From Arthrobacter jinronghuae (GTDB taxonomy: Bacteria > Actinomycetota > Actinomycetes > Actinomycetales > Micrococcaceae): a stretch of DNA of 64,000 nt. Each line of letters opens with the position of its first letter. Position 1 is the first letter of the stretch. The notes beneath the pieces were generated by a model, which made no database searches, was not told where the DNA came from, and saw nothing but the letters and a program-made list of their open reading frames with translations. The translations under genes and the position numbers were made by a program. The stretch spans positions 930,001-994,000 of the forward strand of contig NZ_CP104263.1 in the NCBI RefSeq assembly GCF_025244825.1. Direction: 5' to 3'. Below are positions 40,451 to 49,713 of this stretch, one piece after another.

Positions 40451-41479
40451 GTGTCCAAAGGTGCCCAGTACTCCACACTTTCCCCCGCATTGGCAGTCGG
40501 GGACTCCGAGCCGGACCGCAACCTGGCCCTGGAACTCGTCCGAGTCACCGAGGCGGCGGCCATCGCCGGCGGCCACTGGGTGGGCTTCGGTGACAAGAAC
40601 GCGGCAGACGGTGCTGCCGTGGATGCCATGCGCTCACTCATTTCCACGGTCTCCTTCAACGGCGTGGTGGTGATCGGTGAAGGTGAAAAAGACGAAGCGC
40701 CGATGCTCTACAACGGCGAGCACGTTGGTGACGGCACCGGCGCCCTCTGCGATGTCGCGGTGGATCCGATCGACGGCACCCGCTTGACTGCATTGGGCAT
40801 CAACAACGCCCTTGCCGTGCTGGCCGTCGCGGAACGCGGCACCATGTTCGATCCTTCGGCGGTCTTCTACATGGAAAAGCTGGTCACGGGACCGGAAGCC
40901 GCAGACATGGTGGACCTTCGCCTTCCGGTGAAGCAGAACCTGCACCTGATTGCCAAGGCCAAGGGCAAGAAAATCAACCAGCTCAACGTGATGATCCTGG
41001 AGCGGGACCGGCACAAGCCGCTGGTGCAGGAAATCCGCGACGCCGGTGCGCGCACCCGGATGCTGATGGACGGTGACGTCGCCGGCGGCATCGCTGCAGC
41101 ACGCGAAGGCACCGACGTCGACGCACTGATGGGCATCGGCGGCACCCCCGAGGGCATCATCACGGCCTGCGCGATCAAGACGCTGGGCGGCGTCATCCAG
41201 GGCCGGCTGTGGCCGACCTCCGACGATGAGAAGCAGAAGGCCATCGACGCCGGGCATGACCTGGACCGCGTGATGTCCACCAATGACCTCGTCACGAGCG
41301 ACAACTGCTACTTTGCCGCCACCGGAATCACCGACGGCGACCTGCTGCGCGGCGTGCGCTACAAGAAGGACCGGGTCCTGACCCAGTCGATCGTGATGCG
41401 CTCCAAGTCCGGCACCATCCGCGTGGTGGACGGCGAACACCAGGCACACAAGTGGGAGTCCTACGCCCGCTCCAACTAG
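40451..41479 (+). CDS. glpX: Class II fructose-1,6-bisphosphatase
   Basis: A 342-residue metal-dependent FBPase II for gluconeogenesis. Metal and phosphate motifs are GEGEKDEAPM at 76-85 and DPIDGT at 105-110; GGTPEGIITACAIKTLGG is the late substrate motif. GTG at 40451 is preceded by GAGG with six-base spacing and gives the expected N terminus; an in-frame ATG four codons earlier (40439) behind CATAAT is an alternative leaderless start. A palindromic terminator follows. Confidence 0.95.
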   Translation: MSKGAQYSTLSPALAVGDSEPDRNLALELVRVTEAAAIAGGHWVGFGDKNAADGAAVDAMRSLISTVSFNGVVVIGEGEKDEAPMLYNGEHVGDGTGALCDVAVDPIDGTRLTALGINNALAVLAVAERGTMFDPSAVFYMEKLVTGPEAADMVDLRLPVKQNLHLIAKAKGKKINQLNVMILERDRHKPLVQEIRDAGARTRMLMDGDVAGGIAAAREGTDVDALMGIGGTPEGIITACAIKTLGGVIQGRLWPTSDDEKQKAIDAGHDLDRVMSTNDLVTSDNCYFAATGITDGDLLRGVRYKKDRVLTQSIVMRSKSGTIRVVDGEHQAHKWESYARSN

Positions 41480-41514
41480 GAGCTGACGCGGGACCCGAAC
41501 TGACAAGACGCAAT

Positions 41515-41548
41515 TGATGCTGCCCGGCGGATCCGCCGGGCAGCATCA
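41515..41548 (+). terminator. 34-bp perfect palindrome after glpX
   Basis: The 17-bp arms 41515-41531 and 41532-41548 are perfectly complementary with no unpaired loop bases (centre GGATCC), followed by GCTGTTTGT. Likely terminator. Confidence 0.75.
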
Positions 41549-41604
41549 GCTGTTTGTAAGGCGCCGCGGCGGCGCCGCTTTTCGGGTGCGGCAACGGAGC
41601 CAAG

Positions 41605-41610
41605 TAGGCT
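41605..41610 (+). promoter_or_regulatory. TAGGCT -10 box of the FemX-like gene
   Basis: TAGGCT ends seven bases before the ATG at 41618; the gap GGAAGGC also resembles a ribosome site. Confidence 0.45.
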
Positions 41611-41617
41611 GGAAGGC

Positions 41618-42646
41618 ATGACACTGCGCGTTACCCCCTGCTCCGATGCCGCCACCTGGAACGAAACCGTGAACCGCTTCCGCGGGCACCCGCAGCAGTT
41701 GTGGGGCTGGGGGAAGACCAAGGCAGACCACGGATGGAACGTAGACCGCGTCCTGGTGAGCGACGACGCCGGTACGGTCCTCGGGTGCGCTCAGGTCCTG
41801 CTGCGTGCGCTTCCCTTCCCCTTCCGGGCCCTTGCCTACATTCCCCGCGGCCCGCAGGGTGAGCCGGGACGGGAACTCGAAGTCCTGGACGCCGTTGCGG
41901 ATTACGTCAAGAGCACCCATTCCGCCGTGGCCTTGTCCATCGAACCTGACTGGGATGCGGACGGGAAGCTGGTGGCGGGGTTGCCCGGACTGGGCTTCCG
42001 CAGCAGCGCGAACACCATCCTCATCGGCCGGACGCTGATCCTGGACCTGCAGCGCAGCCTCGAGGACCTGTCGGGGGACATGAGCAAAAAACACCGGCAG
42101 TACATCCGCAAGTCCGGGCGCGAGGACCTGACCTACCGGCGGGTGACGCGTGCGGAACTCGGCAAATGCCTGGCCGTGTACAAGCTCACCGCCGAACGGG
42201 CGAACTTCGGCATCCACGAGGATTCCTACTACCTGGATATCTTCGACAACCTCGGCGAGGATTCACCGGTCTACGCTGCCTTCAAGGGCGAGGACGTGGT
42301 CGCGTTCCTGTGGCTTTCCACCAGCGGCTACACCTCCTTCGAGCTCTACGGCGGAATGACCGAGGAGGGTGAACGGCTACGGGCGAACTATGCCCTCAAA
42401 TGGCACGCCATCTCCGATATGAAGGAGCGGGGGATCACGCGGTACGACTTCAACGGCCTGCTCAATGACGGGGTCTCGAAGTTCAAGATGGGCTGGGCGA
42501 AGCACGAGGACCAGCTGGCCGGCACCTGGGACAAGCCCCTGTCCCCGCTCTATCCGGTCTTCTCCACCGCGCTGCCGCTGGCCAAGACAGGAATGCGCAA
42601 GGCCCGCGGAGCAGCGGCCGCCCTGAAGGCCCGGCTGGGCCGCTAG
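41618..42646 (+). CDS. Peptidoglycan bridge-forming aminoacyltransferase (FemX/FemAB family)
   Basis: A 342-residue protein with the double GNAT fold of the FemABX family. FRGHPQQLWGWGKTKADHGW at the start, KKHRQYIRKSGRE in the middle, and ELYGGMTEEGERLRANYALKWHAISDMKERGITRYDFNG near the end are family hallmarks. These enzymes transfer amino acids from aminoacyl-tRNA to the lipid-linked peptidoglycan stem peptide, building the interpeptide bridge. Arthrobacter-type walls have bridges of Ala, Ser or Thr; which residue this enzyme adds is unknown. It converges with manA, four bases apart. Confidence 0.9.
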   Translation: MTLRVTPCSDAATWNETVNRFRGHPQQLWGWGKTKADHGWNVDRVLVSDDAGTVLGCAQVLLRALPFPFRALAYIPRGPQGEPGRELEVLDAVADYVKSTHSAVALSIEPDWDADGKLVAGLPGLGFRSSANTILIGRTLILDLQRSLEDLSGDMSKKHRQYIRKSGREDLTYRRVTRAELGKCLAVYKLTAERANFGIHEDSYYLDIFDNLGEDSPVYAAFKGEDVVAFLWLSTSGYTSFELYGGMTEEGERLRANYALKWHAISDMKERGITRYDFNGLLNDGVSKFKMGWAKHEDQLAGTWDKPLSPLYPVFSTALPLAKTGMRKARGAAAALKARLGR

Positions 42647-42650
42647 CCGG

Positions 42651-43979
42651 CTAGGCGTCGATATCCAGCCGGGGGGCATCTGCTTCCCCGGCCGGAACCG
42701 ACCCGACGGTCACGGCAAACGCAAGCGCGCCGTCGTCGTGCTGTGCGGAGTCCGCTGCGAGCCGGGCCACCACGGGTGCCTCCCACGCTGGAAGGAAGGC
42801 ACTGTCTCCGGCCTCGAGTGTGAGGCTTCCCGCCGGGGACGTCAGGGCAATGGTGCCCCGCACCGCGATGACCACCGCCGGTCCGTGCTGCAGGACAGGT
42901 GCTTCGGCCGGAAGCGGATCTCCGGGCGCTGCGGAAGGTCCCTGAGCGAGCTCCAGGCGCTGGAGCGCGAACTCCTCGAACGGCGGGCGGAATACCTGCT
43001 GACCCGCCCCCGTGTCCTCGGCCGCCAGGTACGGGACGCCCAAGGGACGGAAATCCACGGTCCGAAGCAGTTCGGGTACGTCAATGTGCTTAGGGGTCAG
43101 CCCGCCGCGCAGGACATTGTCCGAGGCCGCCATAACCTCCACCCCCAACCCGCTGAGGTAGGCGTGGACATTCCCGGCCGGCAGGTAGACCGCTTCGCCG
43201 GGCTGCAGCGAAGCACGGTTCAGCAGCAGGGAGATCAGGACACCGGGATCCCCCGGGTAGTAGCCGTTCAGCTCGGCCAGCGTGGTCATCTCGCGGGCAT
43301 ATTCACCGCCGTCGGCGAGCTTCGCGACGGCGGCCGCGGCAAGTTCGACGGCTTCACGCACGGATTCGCCGTCATTAATAAGGGTGCGGAAGACGGACTG
43401 CAGCCGCGCCGGTGCCGGATGGCCGGAGGACAGCTCCGCCACGATCCATTCCAGCAGGTCGGGCACCTCCCGGCCGGAGGCGGTGACCGCAGCATTGACG
43501 GCACGGAACAGGCCCGCGGACTCCTCCGGCTTCCGGAAACCGCACAGCGCCTCGAAGGGCGTGAGCGCGAAAATCATCTCGGGCTTGGAGTTCCCGTCCT
43601 TGTAGTTGCGTTCCCGGGCACCGCGGTCCACGCCGGCTTCCTCCTCCGCGGCGTACCCGGCCCGGGCCTGCTCGGGTGTGGGGTGGACCTGCAGTGACAG
43701 GGGAGCCCCGGCCGCAAGGATCTTTGCCAGGAAAGGCAACTCGGGACCGAAGCGCCCGGCGGTGTCGGCGCCGAGCATCCGTTCAGGATCGGCCGCAATC
43801 AACTCGTCGAGTGTTTCGCTTCCGTCCACGGGCGGAACCAGCGCCGAGGGTGCCCCCGGGTGCGCACCTATCCACAGTTCAGCTTCGGGGTCGCCGGAGG
43901 GTTCCCGGCCGAACAGCTCGGCGATCGCAGTGGTCGATCCCCAGGCATAGGGTCGAAGGGTGTTCCGGAGCAGGTACAC
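42651..43979 (-). CDS. manA: Mannose-6-phosphate isomerase, class I
   Basis: A 442-residue zinc isomerase linking fructose-6-phosphate and mannose-6-phosphate, hence GDP-mannose for wall glycans. Zinc ligands are Q97 and H99 in LSLQVHPTPEQA, then Glu in NSKPEMIFALTPFEALCGF, and a His in YLPAGNVHAYL. N-terminal YAWGS is canonical. GTG at 43979 has AAAGAGG upstream. It is the last gene of the purK-purE-LCP-manA series on this strand, 48 bases after the LCP gene. Confidence 0.94.
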   Translation of the reverse strand: MYLLRNTLRPYAWGSTTAIAELFGREPSGDPEAELWIGAHPGAPSALVPPVDGSETLDELIAADPERMLGADTAGRFGPELPFLAKILAAGAPLSLQVHPTPEQARAGYAAEEEAGVDRGARERNYKDGNSKPEMIFALTPFEALCGFRKPEESAGLFRAVNAAVTASGREVPDLLEWIVAELSSGHPAPARLQSVFRTLINDGESVREAVELAAAAVAKLADGGEYAREMTTLAELNGYYPGDPGVLISLLLNRASLQPGEAVYLPAGNVHAYLSGLGVEVMAASDNVLRGGLTPKHIDVPELLRTVDFRPLGVPYLAAEDTGAGQQVFRPPFEEFALQRLELAQGPSAAPGDPLPAEAPVLQHGPAVVIAVRGTIALTSPAGSLTLEAGDSAFLPAWEAPVVARLAADSAQHDDGALAFAVTVGSVPAGEADAPRLDIDA

Positions 43980-44027
43980 GGGCCTCTTTCGTGTGCTGGA
44001 GAGTCGGGTCGGGCTGGGAAGGCGGAA

Positions 44028-45671
44028 CTATCCCACGCTGCACTCGCCGTTGTTGTTCAGGAGCGAGCCGAGGGTGGCATCATCGCCGATTTCCGCGAGG
44101 TACTGAAGATACTCCACCGTTATTTCGGTTTCCTCCTCCTGCGGCACCTCGGTGATGGGAGTTCCGTCGGCTGCTTCGCCGTCCGTCCCGGTGTCTGCCT
44201 CCGGCGCCGGTGCGGCTTCTGGTGCAGCTTCCTCCGGTGCGGCCGGCGCAGCTTCCTCCGCCGGAGCGGGAGCCGGAGCCGGTTCGGCAGGTGCGGCTTC
44301 CAGGCCGGCCAGGAATTCCTGCACCCGGGCATGGATCAGGTTGAAGTCCGGATAGGTCACGAAGTTGTCCGCCGCCGAGCCGAAGTCCGGCGGGCCGATG
44401 GTCATCCGCTCCATGGGCTGGCCCTTGGCCTTCAACGCCAGGTCCACGAAGCTGCCCAGCTGGTCCTGGGGGAGGTCCGTCTTCACGATCTCCTCGCCGG
44501 CCGTGGCGATGGCCTGGAAGCGGGTCAGGAGCGTAGCCGGGTCCATCTGCGCCACCATGGCCTGCTGGACACACTGCTGCCGGGCGATCCGGTGGTAGTC
44601 GGTCACGAATTCGCGCGAGCGGGCGTACCAAAGCGCATGGTAGCCGTCGAGGGTCTGGGTGCCCGGCGGAATCCAGCCGTCCGGTGGATAGTGCCGGTTG
44701 GTGCCGGGAATTTCCCCGGCCGTGATGGGGACCCAGCCGCCGGAATTGATGGTGACGCCGCCCATGGCGTCGACCAGCTGTTCGAAACCGCCCATGTCCA
44801 CGATGACGTAGGCCTGCACCTCAAGGCCCAGGCTGCCGCTGACGGCGTCCATCATGGCTTCGGCGCCGGGATCCGCTGCCCCGGGGTAGAGATCCGCGTA
44901 ATTCTCCGTCACCGTCTGGTAAAGGCTGTTGATGATGCACTCGTCGCCGCAGTTATAGCCGTCGGGGTACACATCGTGCAGCGGGGAATCCGCGGGGAAC
45001 TGGGCGTTCTGGAAGTTGCGGGGAATGCTGAACGTCACGGGCTGGCCGGTTTTCGCATCCACGCTGATCATCGAGATGCTGTCGGGACGCAGGCCGGTGC
45101 GGTCCTCGCCGGCGTCTCCGCCCATGAGCAGGAAGTTGTACCTGCCGTCCACGGGATCAAGGGACGGGCCCGAGGCAAAGATGGAGCCGAAAGTCTGCCG
45201 GCTGACGTTCATCAGGTAGGCGCCGTAGGCGAGGCTGCCGCTGGTGCCAACCATCAGCAGGACCAGGCAGGCGGAAACGAGCGGCCGCACCCTGCGCTGC
45301 AGCAGGGGAGGGCGGATGATGCGCAGGGTGTTCAGGAACAACAGTCCCCAGGCAACGGCCAGGGCGGCCAGCACGATCATGATGAGGAACGAGGCCCAGC
45401 CATTGGTCAGGACATTGATCAGCAGTGCACGGTCGGTGACGGCCAGGATGAGGGCTGCAATCGCCACTGCCCAAACCGCGAAGGTGACTTGCAGGGCACG
45501 CCTGCCCAGGCGCCGGTCCCCGGCAACCACCTGTGCCGACCCGGGAAGCACCAAGGTCAGCAGCAGGAGGATGAAGGCACGCTTGGTGCGTACTGCCGGG
45601 GCGGCAGCCTGGGGGTACCGCACGGGATCGGTGTAGGAGCTGCCCGAAGGCTCGGAGCGTTGCTGGTTCAT
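44028..45671 (-). CDS. LCP (LytR-CpsA-Psr) family wall polymer ligase
   Basis: A 547-residue membrane protein. Three to four hydrophobic segments within residues 30-165 precede the extracytoplasmic LCP domain (about 180-430) with [37 protein letters not shown] carrying the conserved Arg, and [26 protein letters not shown] Pro/Ala/Glu-rich linker (about 440-510) and a short acidic end follow. LCP enzymes move lipid-linked polymers such as teichoic acid or polysaccharide onto peptidoglycan. Start overlaps the purE stop by ATGA. Confidence 0.92.
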   Translation of the reverse strand: MNQQRSEPSGSSYTDPVRYPQAAAPAVRTKRAFILLLLTLVLPGSAQVVAGDRRLGRRALQVTFAVWAVAIAALILAVTDRALLINVLTNGWASFLIMIVLAALAVAWGLLFLNTLRIIRPPLLQRRVRPLVSACLVLLMVGTSGSLAYGAYLMNVSRQTFGSIFASGPSLDPVDGRYNFLLMGGDAGEDRTGLRPDSISMISVDAKTGQPVTFSIPRNFQNAQFPADSPLHDVYPDGYNCGDECIINSLYQTVTENYADLYPGAADPGAEAMMDAVSGSLGLEVQAYVIVDMGGFEQLVDAMGGVTINSGGWVPITAGEIPGTNRHYPPDGWIPPGTQTLDGYHALWYARSREFVTDYHRIARQQCVQQAMVAQMDPATLLTRFQAIATAGEEIVKTDLPQDQLGSFVDLALKAKGQPMERMTIGPPDFGSAADNFVTYPDFNLIHARVQEFLAGLEAAPAEPAPAPAPAEEAAPAAPEEAAPEAAPAPEADTGTDGEAADGTPITEVPQEEETEITVEYLQYLAEIGDDATLGSLLNNNGECSVG

Positions 45672-46207
45672 TGCTGCTGGTCCGTTCCCGGCAGGGAGGT
45701 GCGCAGCGCGGCGCCTTTGGCCATGGCGGACTGGCGCAGCCCGCCGGCAAACTCGATGAGCTGCTGCTGGAGGCGGGCAGCGAGCGGGTCCGTGCCCGCT
45801 GCGAGGATCCGGACAGCAAGCAGTCCGGCGTTCCGGGCACCTCCGATCGAAACCGTGGCCACCGGCACTCCCGCGGGCATCTGGACGATTGAGAGCAGGG
45901 AGTCCATCCCGTCCAGGTACTTCAGCGGAACGGGGACTCCAATAACGGGAAGCGGGGTAACGGCGGCCAGCATGCCGGGGAGGTGGGCGGCGCCGCCCGC
46001 TCCGGCAATGATGACGCGCAGCCCGCGCCGGTGGGCGTCCTGGCCGTACTCCAGCATGTCGGCCGGCATCCGGTGGGCTGAAACGACGTCGGCCTCATAG
46101 GGGATGCCGAATTCGGCAAGGGCAGCGGCGGCTGCGTCCATGACCGGCCAATCGGAGTCCGAACCCATAACGAGGCCTACCAGCGGCGTGGTAGCACGGT
46201 GGGGCAT
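45668..46207 (-). CDS. purE: N5-carboxyaminoimidazole ribonucleotide mutase (class I PurE)
   Basis: A 179-residue enzyme of purine synthesis that converts N5-CAIR to CAIR. The [10 protein letters not shown] motif is at 14-23 with H45 in SAHRMP, and the AHLPGM and [30 protein letters not shown] stretch is canonical. Acts directly after PurK, which lies three bases upstream. GGAGA upstream of the ATG is located within the end of purK. Confidence 0.96.
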   Translation of the reverse strand: MPHRATTPLVGLVMGSDSDWPVMDAAAAALAEFGIPYEADVVSAHRMPADMLEYGQDAHRRGLRVIIAGAGGAAHLPGMLAAVTPLPVIGVPVPLKYLDGMDSLLSIVQMPAGVPVATVSIGGARNAGLLAVRILAAGTDPLAARLQQQLIEFAGGLRQSAMAKGAALRTSLPGTDQQQ

Positions 46208-46210
46208 GCT

Positions 46211-47377
46211 TCAGTTCTCCTTCAAGGGGTCGCGGCCGTCACGGATGATGGCTGCTGCCCGGCCGGCACTGCGGCGGAGGGCGGGGAGGTCGTCGGCGGA
46301 ACCAACGGCATTAACGTGGCCGATCTTACGTCCCGGCCGGACGGATTTGCCGTAGGTATGGACCTTGACGGCGGGTTCGGCCGCCAGCGCCAGGGGATAG
46401 GCGGCAAACAGGTCGCTGTTGTCGCCGCCGAGGAAGTTCTTCATCACGGCCGCGCCGCCCCGTACTGCGGTCGCGCCGAGCGGGAGGTCGAGGACTGCAC
46501 GCAGGTGCTGCTCGAACTGGCCGGTGACGGAGCCGTCCATGGTCCAGTGCCCGGAGTTGTGCGGGCGCATCGCGAGTTCATTGATCAGGAAGCCGGGACC
46601 GCGGCCGGGGGTCTCGAAGAGTTCGACAGCCATAACACCGGTGACGCCCAGTTCCTCGGCCAGGCGCAGGGCCGCTGCCGCGGCAGCATCCGCGACGGCC
46701 GGATCCAAGTGCGGTGCCGGCGCGATGACCTCGTCGCAGACACCGTGAACCTGGATGGATTCGACAACCGGCCAGGCACGGCTTTCGCCGCTGGGGGTGC
46801 GGGCCACGAGGGCGGACAATTCCCGGTGGAACGGTACTTTCTCCTCGACCAGCAGGGGCCCGGAGCCGAACCAGTCGGCGCAGTCCGCGGCAGCCGCGGC
46901 GTCGTCCACTATGCGTACGCCCTTGCCGTCGTAGCCGCCGCGCGGGGTTTTCAGGACCACCGGCCAGCCGGCGGCGTTGCCGAACGAGGCCAGCTCCCCT
47001 GGAGTGGAGACCTCGGCCCAGCGGGGATTGGGCAGTCCGAGTCGCTCCACGGCCGCACGCATGACCAGTTTGTCCTGGGCATGGATCAGCGCGGCGGGAC
47101 CAGGCTGGACATTGATGCCCTTCTCCACGAGGGCCCGCAGATGCTCGCCGGGCACGTGCTCGTGGTCAAACGTGACAACGTCCACTTGGGCGGCGAAATC
47201 CGTCAAATCCTGCAGGTTCCGGTAATCACCCACTGTGGCATTGGCCACTGCCGCCACGGCAGATACCTGGGGGCCTTCGGCGAGCACACGCAGCTCAAAT
47301 CCGAGGGCTGTGGCCGCCGGGGCCATCATCCGGGCGAGCTGACCGCCGCCTATCACGCCGATAATTGGGAAATCCAC
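46211..47377 (-). CDS. purK: N5-carboxyaminoimidazole ribonucleotide synthase (PurK)
   Basis: A 388-residue ATP-grasp enzyme that makes N5-CAIR from AIR, ATP and bicarbonate. IGVIGGGQLARMM at the N terminus, KTPRGGYDGKGV as the grasp loop, and ELAMRPHNSGHWTMDG with metal-binding residues are intact. GTG start six bases after a TACGCT box on the minus strand. It leads the purK-purE-LCP-manA cluster. Confidence 0.96.
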   Translation of the reverse strand: MDFPIIGVIGGGQLARMMAPAATALGFELRVLAEGPQVSAVAAVANATVGDYRNLQDLTDFAAQVDVVTFDHEHVPGEHLRALVEKGINVQPGPAALIHAQDKLVMRAAVERLGLPNPRWAEVSTPGELASFGNAAGWPVVLKTPRGGYDGKGVRIVDDAAAAADCADWFGSGPLLVEEKVPFHRELSALVARTPSGESRAWPVVESIQVHGVCDEVIAPAPHLDPAVADAAAAAALRLAEELGVTGVMAVELFETPGRGPGFLINELAMRPHNSGHWTMDGSVTGQFEQHLRAVLDLPLGATAVRGGAAVMKNFLGGDNSDLFAAYPLALAAEPAVKVHTYGKSVRPGRKIGHVNAVGSADDLPALRRSAGRAAAIIRDGRDPLKEN

Positions 47378-47383
47378 GGCTTA

Positions 47384-47389
47384 AGCGTA
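47384..47389 (-). promoter_or_regulatory. Leaderless-type -10 box TACGCT for purK
   Basis: On the minus strand TACGCT is followed by six bases and the GTG start of purK. Confidence 0.5.
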
Positions 47390-47465
47390 CCGAAGAGGGC
47401 TGTTATTCCCGCCTCGCGGCGCCGGTGTCTCCCCGGACACTAAGCAGACTCCCATAAAGGCGCGG

Positions 47466-47471
47466 TAATAT
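47466..47471 (+). promoter_or_regulatory. TAATAT -10 candidate upstream of the GtrA gene
   Basis: TAATAT is followed six bases later by an in-frame TTG at 47478. The transcript could start there, giving either an 87-base leader or a leaderless GtrA longer by 29 residues. Confidence 0.4.
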
Positions 47472-47564
47472 CGCCTTTTGACCGCCGCGCGTCCGCGCGT
47501 CGGGAACTGGCAGCCGTCGATCCGAGTCTTTGGGAGTGCTGCCGCGGATCGGCCTCGGAGGGTC

Positions 47565-48116
47565 ATGAATACATCGCTGTCAGATCGGCTTCGGGGCCTG
47601 GTTTCCCTTTTTTGGCGTGAGGTTGCCAAGTTCGGCACGGTAGGTGCCGTGGCCTTCGTGGTGGACAACGGCCTTACCCTCTACCTGATGCACGGACCCA
47701 TGTCCGGCAGCGAGGTCAAGGCACGGTTCGTGGGCGCCGTCGTCGCCACCATGGTCTCCTGGATCGCCAACCGCTACTGGACCTTCCGCCGCCGCCGCAG
47801 CGTGGACAACGTGGGCCGTGAACTGGGGCTGTTCATTCTGATCAACGGCGTGGGCATCGTGATTTCCACGGGCTTCACCTGGGTTGCCCGTTACCCCATG
47901 GGTATCGAGGACAAGAACATGCTGTTCCTGGCCGGCGTGCTGGGCATCGCCGTCGCCACAGTCCTTCGGTTCTTCGCGTACCGGTTCTGGGTCTTCAACG
48001 TTGAACTGGACCAGGAGCCCGGCTTCGAGCAGGACTATGAACTGATCGATGAGTCCATAATCCCGCCCGGCAAGGTCAAGCCGTACGGCGCCGTTAAGCC
48101 TCCAAGCGCTTCGTAA
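47565..48116 (+). CDS. GtrA family membrane protein
   Basis: A 183-residue protein with four membrane helices. FGTVGAVAFVVDNGLTLYLM and SWIANRYWTFRRRRS are typical GtrA motifs, the latter carrying the conserved NR-W-F. GtrA proteins are thought to flip polyprenyl-linked sugars for surface glycans. ATG at 47565 is close to GGAGGG; the in-frame TTG at 47478 behind TAATAT is an alternative start. The 3' end overlaps the convergent TIGR03089 gene by 23 bases. Confidence 0.9.
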   Translation: MNTSLSDRLRGLVSLFWREVAKFGTVGAVAFVVDNGLTLYLMHGPMSGSEVKARFVGAVVATMVSWIANRYWTFRRRRSVDNVGRELGLFILINGVGIVISTGFTWVARYPMGIEDKNMLFLAGVLGIAVATVLRFFAYRFWVFNVELDQEPGFEQDYELIDESIIPPGKVKPYGAVKPPSAS

Positions 48117-48828
48117 CCTTCTCAGAGGCCAATACCCGTTCATCCGGTTCCACGCCGGCCGCAGTAAGCACGACGGCGCCGCCCGAGGCCCATGTGCCCA
48201 CCGCCTCCTCCAGCACGAGCGGCAGGTCAGGAGCCGAAGCGAGCAGCACTTCGGCGGAATCATCCGCTGCTTCGAGCAGGGTCCCGAGCGATCCGTAGGA
48301 CACCGTTCCGTTCAATTCGCGGGCGGCCGTAGGACCCCCGACCTCGAGGGCCGGTTGTCCGCCGTCGGGCCGGGCGCCTTCCATGTACGTGTCAGCGTAG
48401 GAGCGCACCTCCGCCGCGTAGTCGACGACGCCGGCCGGCAGGTCCGCCGGGAACGCCAGGTCCAGGGCGCCCAGCGCGACGGCGACGACGGTCCCTTCGG
48501 CGCCGCTGTCCGCAGCATCGGTGACCGTGACGTCCACATGTGCTCCTTCATCCAGCGAACCGAGCACCACTGTGCAGCCGGTCTGCCAGGCAGCCAGTGC
48601 CCAGACCAAGGTCTTCCAGTGGATGGGGAGGTCCAGGTGGACGCGCAGGCCGGGCTCGGCGTCCAGTTCATCGACCAGGAAGTTCGAGGTCTTGGCCACC
48701 CAGTTGTCCAGCACCTTCCCTGAAAGCTCGATCCGTTCGCCGGCGGGGCCGTACCAGATCAGGGCAGGGGATGTAGCTTGGCGCGTGCGGAGCCCGGACA
48801 GCAGGGTGCTTGCTGCAGACATGGTCAT
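48094..48828 (-). CDS. TIGR03089 family protein
   Basis: A 244-residue actinobacterial protein that resembles the N-terminal part of AMP-binding (acyl-CoA synthetase) enzymes (PALIWYGPAGERIELSGKVLDNWVAKTSNFL) but is too short to hold the catalytic domains and lacks the TSGTTGxPKG motif. It is usually found beside LCP and GtrA genes. Function unknown. ATG at 48828 has GAGG eight bases upstream; a second ATG two codons later is possible. Confidence 0.85.
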   Translation of the reverse strand: MTMSAASTLLSGLRTRQATSPALIWYGPAGERIELSGKVLDNWVAKTSNFLVDELDAEPGLRVHLDLPIHWKTLVWALAAWQTGCTVVLGSLDEGAHVDVTVTDAADSGAEGTVVAVALGALDLAFPADLPAGVVDYAAEVRSYADTYMEGARPDGGQPALEVGGPTAARELNGTVSYGSLGTLLEAADDSAEVLLASAPDLPLVLEEAVGTWASGGAVVLTAAGVEPDERVLASEKVTKRLEA

Positions 48829-49167
48829 GGAAATGGCCTCTTTCGTTGGTTCCCGCATGAGGCGGCGCGGCGTGCACCGGCCTCATGCGAATGTCGGTGC
48901 GTAATAAATACGGGGGACATGTAGTTCCCGGTTCCCGGACCGGGAAAAGTGCGACGCGCCGGGCTGATGTGCGAAATCCCGGGCGTGGCGTTCCCAGCAT
49001 CCGTTGATTGAACTCTATAGGATGCCTGAACAGCTTGACGGAGCCGTATTACACACGTGTAATTAGGTATCGGATTTGTTCCAGCCACATGGGAGGAGCC
49101 GCAGGGCCCAGGCCCTGCCGGCACCACCACACAGCCGCCGCTGGAGCAGCAACACCGGGAGGACTCC
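48829..49167. other. 339-bp promoter region between TIGR03089 and whiB genes
   Basis: No gene is seen. The right half holds the whiB promoter, its dyad and a leader of about 98 bases. A second CTATAGGAT box lies near 49014-49022. The left part has a short inverted repeat around CCCGGTTCCCGGACCGGGAA near 48936-48955. Confidence 0.6.
49035..49063 (+). promoter_or_regulatory. whiB promoter with an operator-like dyad
   Basis: TTGACG (49035-49040) and TGTAAT (49058-49063) are separated by 17 bp, a near-ideal housekeeping sigma promoter. Between and over the -10 lies the dyad TTACAC-AC-GTGTAA (49049-49062), suggesting a regulator that competes with RNA polymerase. Confidence 0.65.
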
Positions 49168-49713
49168 ATGGGGCAAGCAGAAGAAACGCAGGACAGCACG
49201 GTCATCGCCGGGCAGGCTTCGGCCAGCTACGGCTCAAGGGGTGTCCCCGTCGACTGGTACGTGGATCCTGCAGATCCGGCTGCTGCCGAGCGCTACCGCC
49301 GGGAAACCGCAGGCACCCTCGAGGATCAGGCCACTGCCTTCCTCGCCGCGCATGAAGCGCTTGCGGATGCTCCTGTCGACGAGGAGCTCGTGCTGGACCC
49401 GCCCGTTTCGTTGTTCCAGGCTCCGCCCGAGTCCGAAAGCCGGCCCGTGTGGATCGGGCTGCCGGGCCTGGGCCAGGACTACGCAGACGAAGGCGAGCTG
49501 GGCTGGCAGGCGGATGCCCTCTGCGCACAGACCGATCCCGAGGCTTTCTTTCCCGAAAAGGGCGGCTCCACGAGGGACGCCAAAAAGGTCTGCGCGGCCT
49601 GCAATGTCCGTTCGCAGTGCCTCGAATATGCACTGGCCAATGACGAGAGGTTCGGAATCTGGGGCGGCCTGTCCGAGCGCGAACGCCGTCGGCTTCGGAA
49701 GCAGGCAGTCTAA
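49168..49713 (+). CDS. whiB: WhiB family regulator (WhiB2/WhmD-like)
   Basis: A 181-residue iron-sulphur transcription factor. Cluster ligands are C119, C142, C145 and C151 (C-x22-C-xx-C-x5-C), followed by the G-I-W-G-G turn at 163-167 and a basic RERRRLRK tail. DPEAFFPEKGGSTRDAKKVC is diagnostic of the WhiB2/WhmD group, needed for septation in mycobacteria and streptomycetes. The 110-residue acidic N-terminal extension is long for WhiB. GGGAGG five bases before ATG fixes the start. Its stop (TAA 49711-49713) touches the proposed start of the GT2 gene. Confidence 0.93.
   Translation: MGQAEETQDSTVIAGQASASYGSRGVPVDWYVDPADPAAAERYRRETAGTLEDQATAFLAAHEALADAPVDEELVLDPPVSLFQAPPESESRPVWIGLPGLGQDYADEGELGWQADALCAQTDPEAFFPEKGGSTRDAKKVCAACNVRSQCLEYALANDERFGIWGGLSERERRRLRKQAV

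Noticed and set aside
43860..46100. Long plus-strand frame of 746 codons opposite manA, LCP and purE
   Set aside because: It is antisense to three well-recognised genes and has low-complexity Gly/Arg/His composition, as expected for a shadow frame in high-GC DNA.
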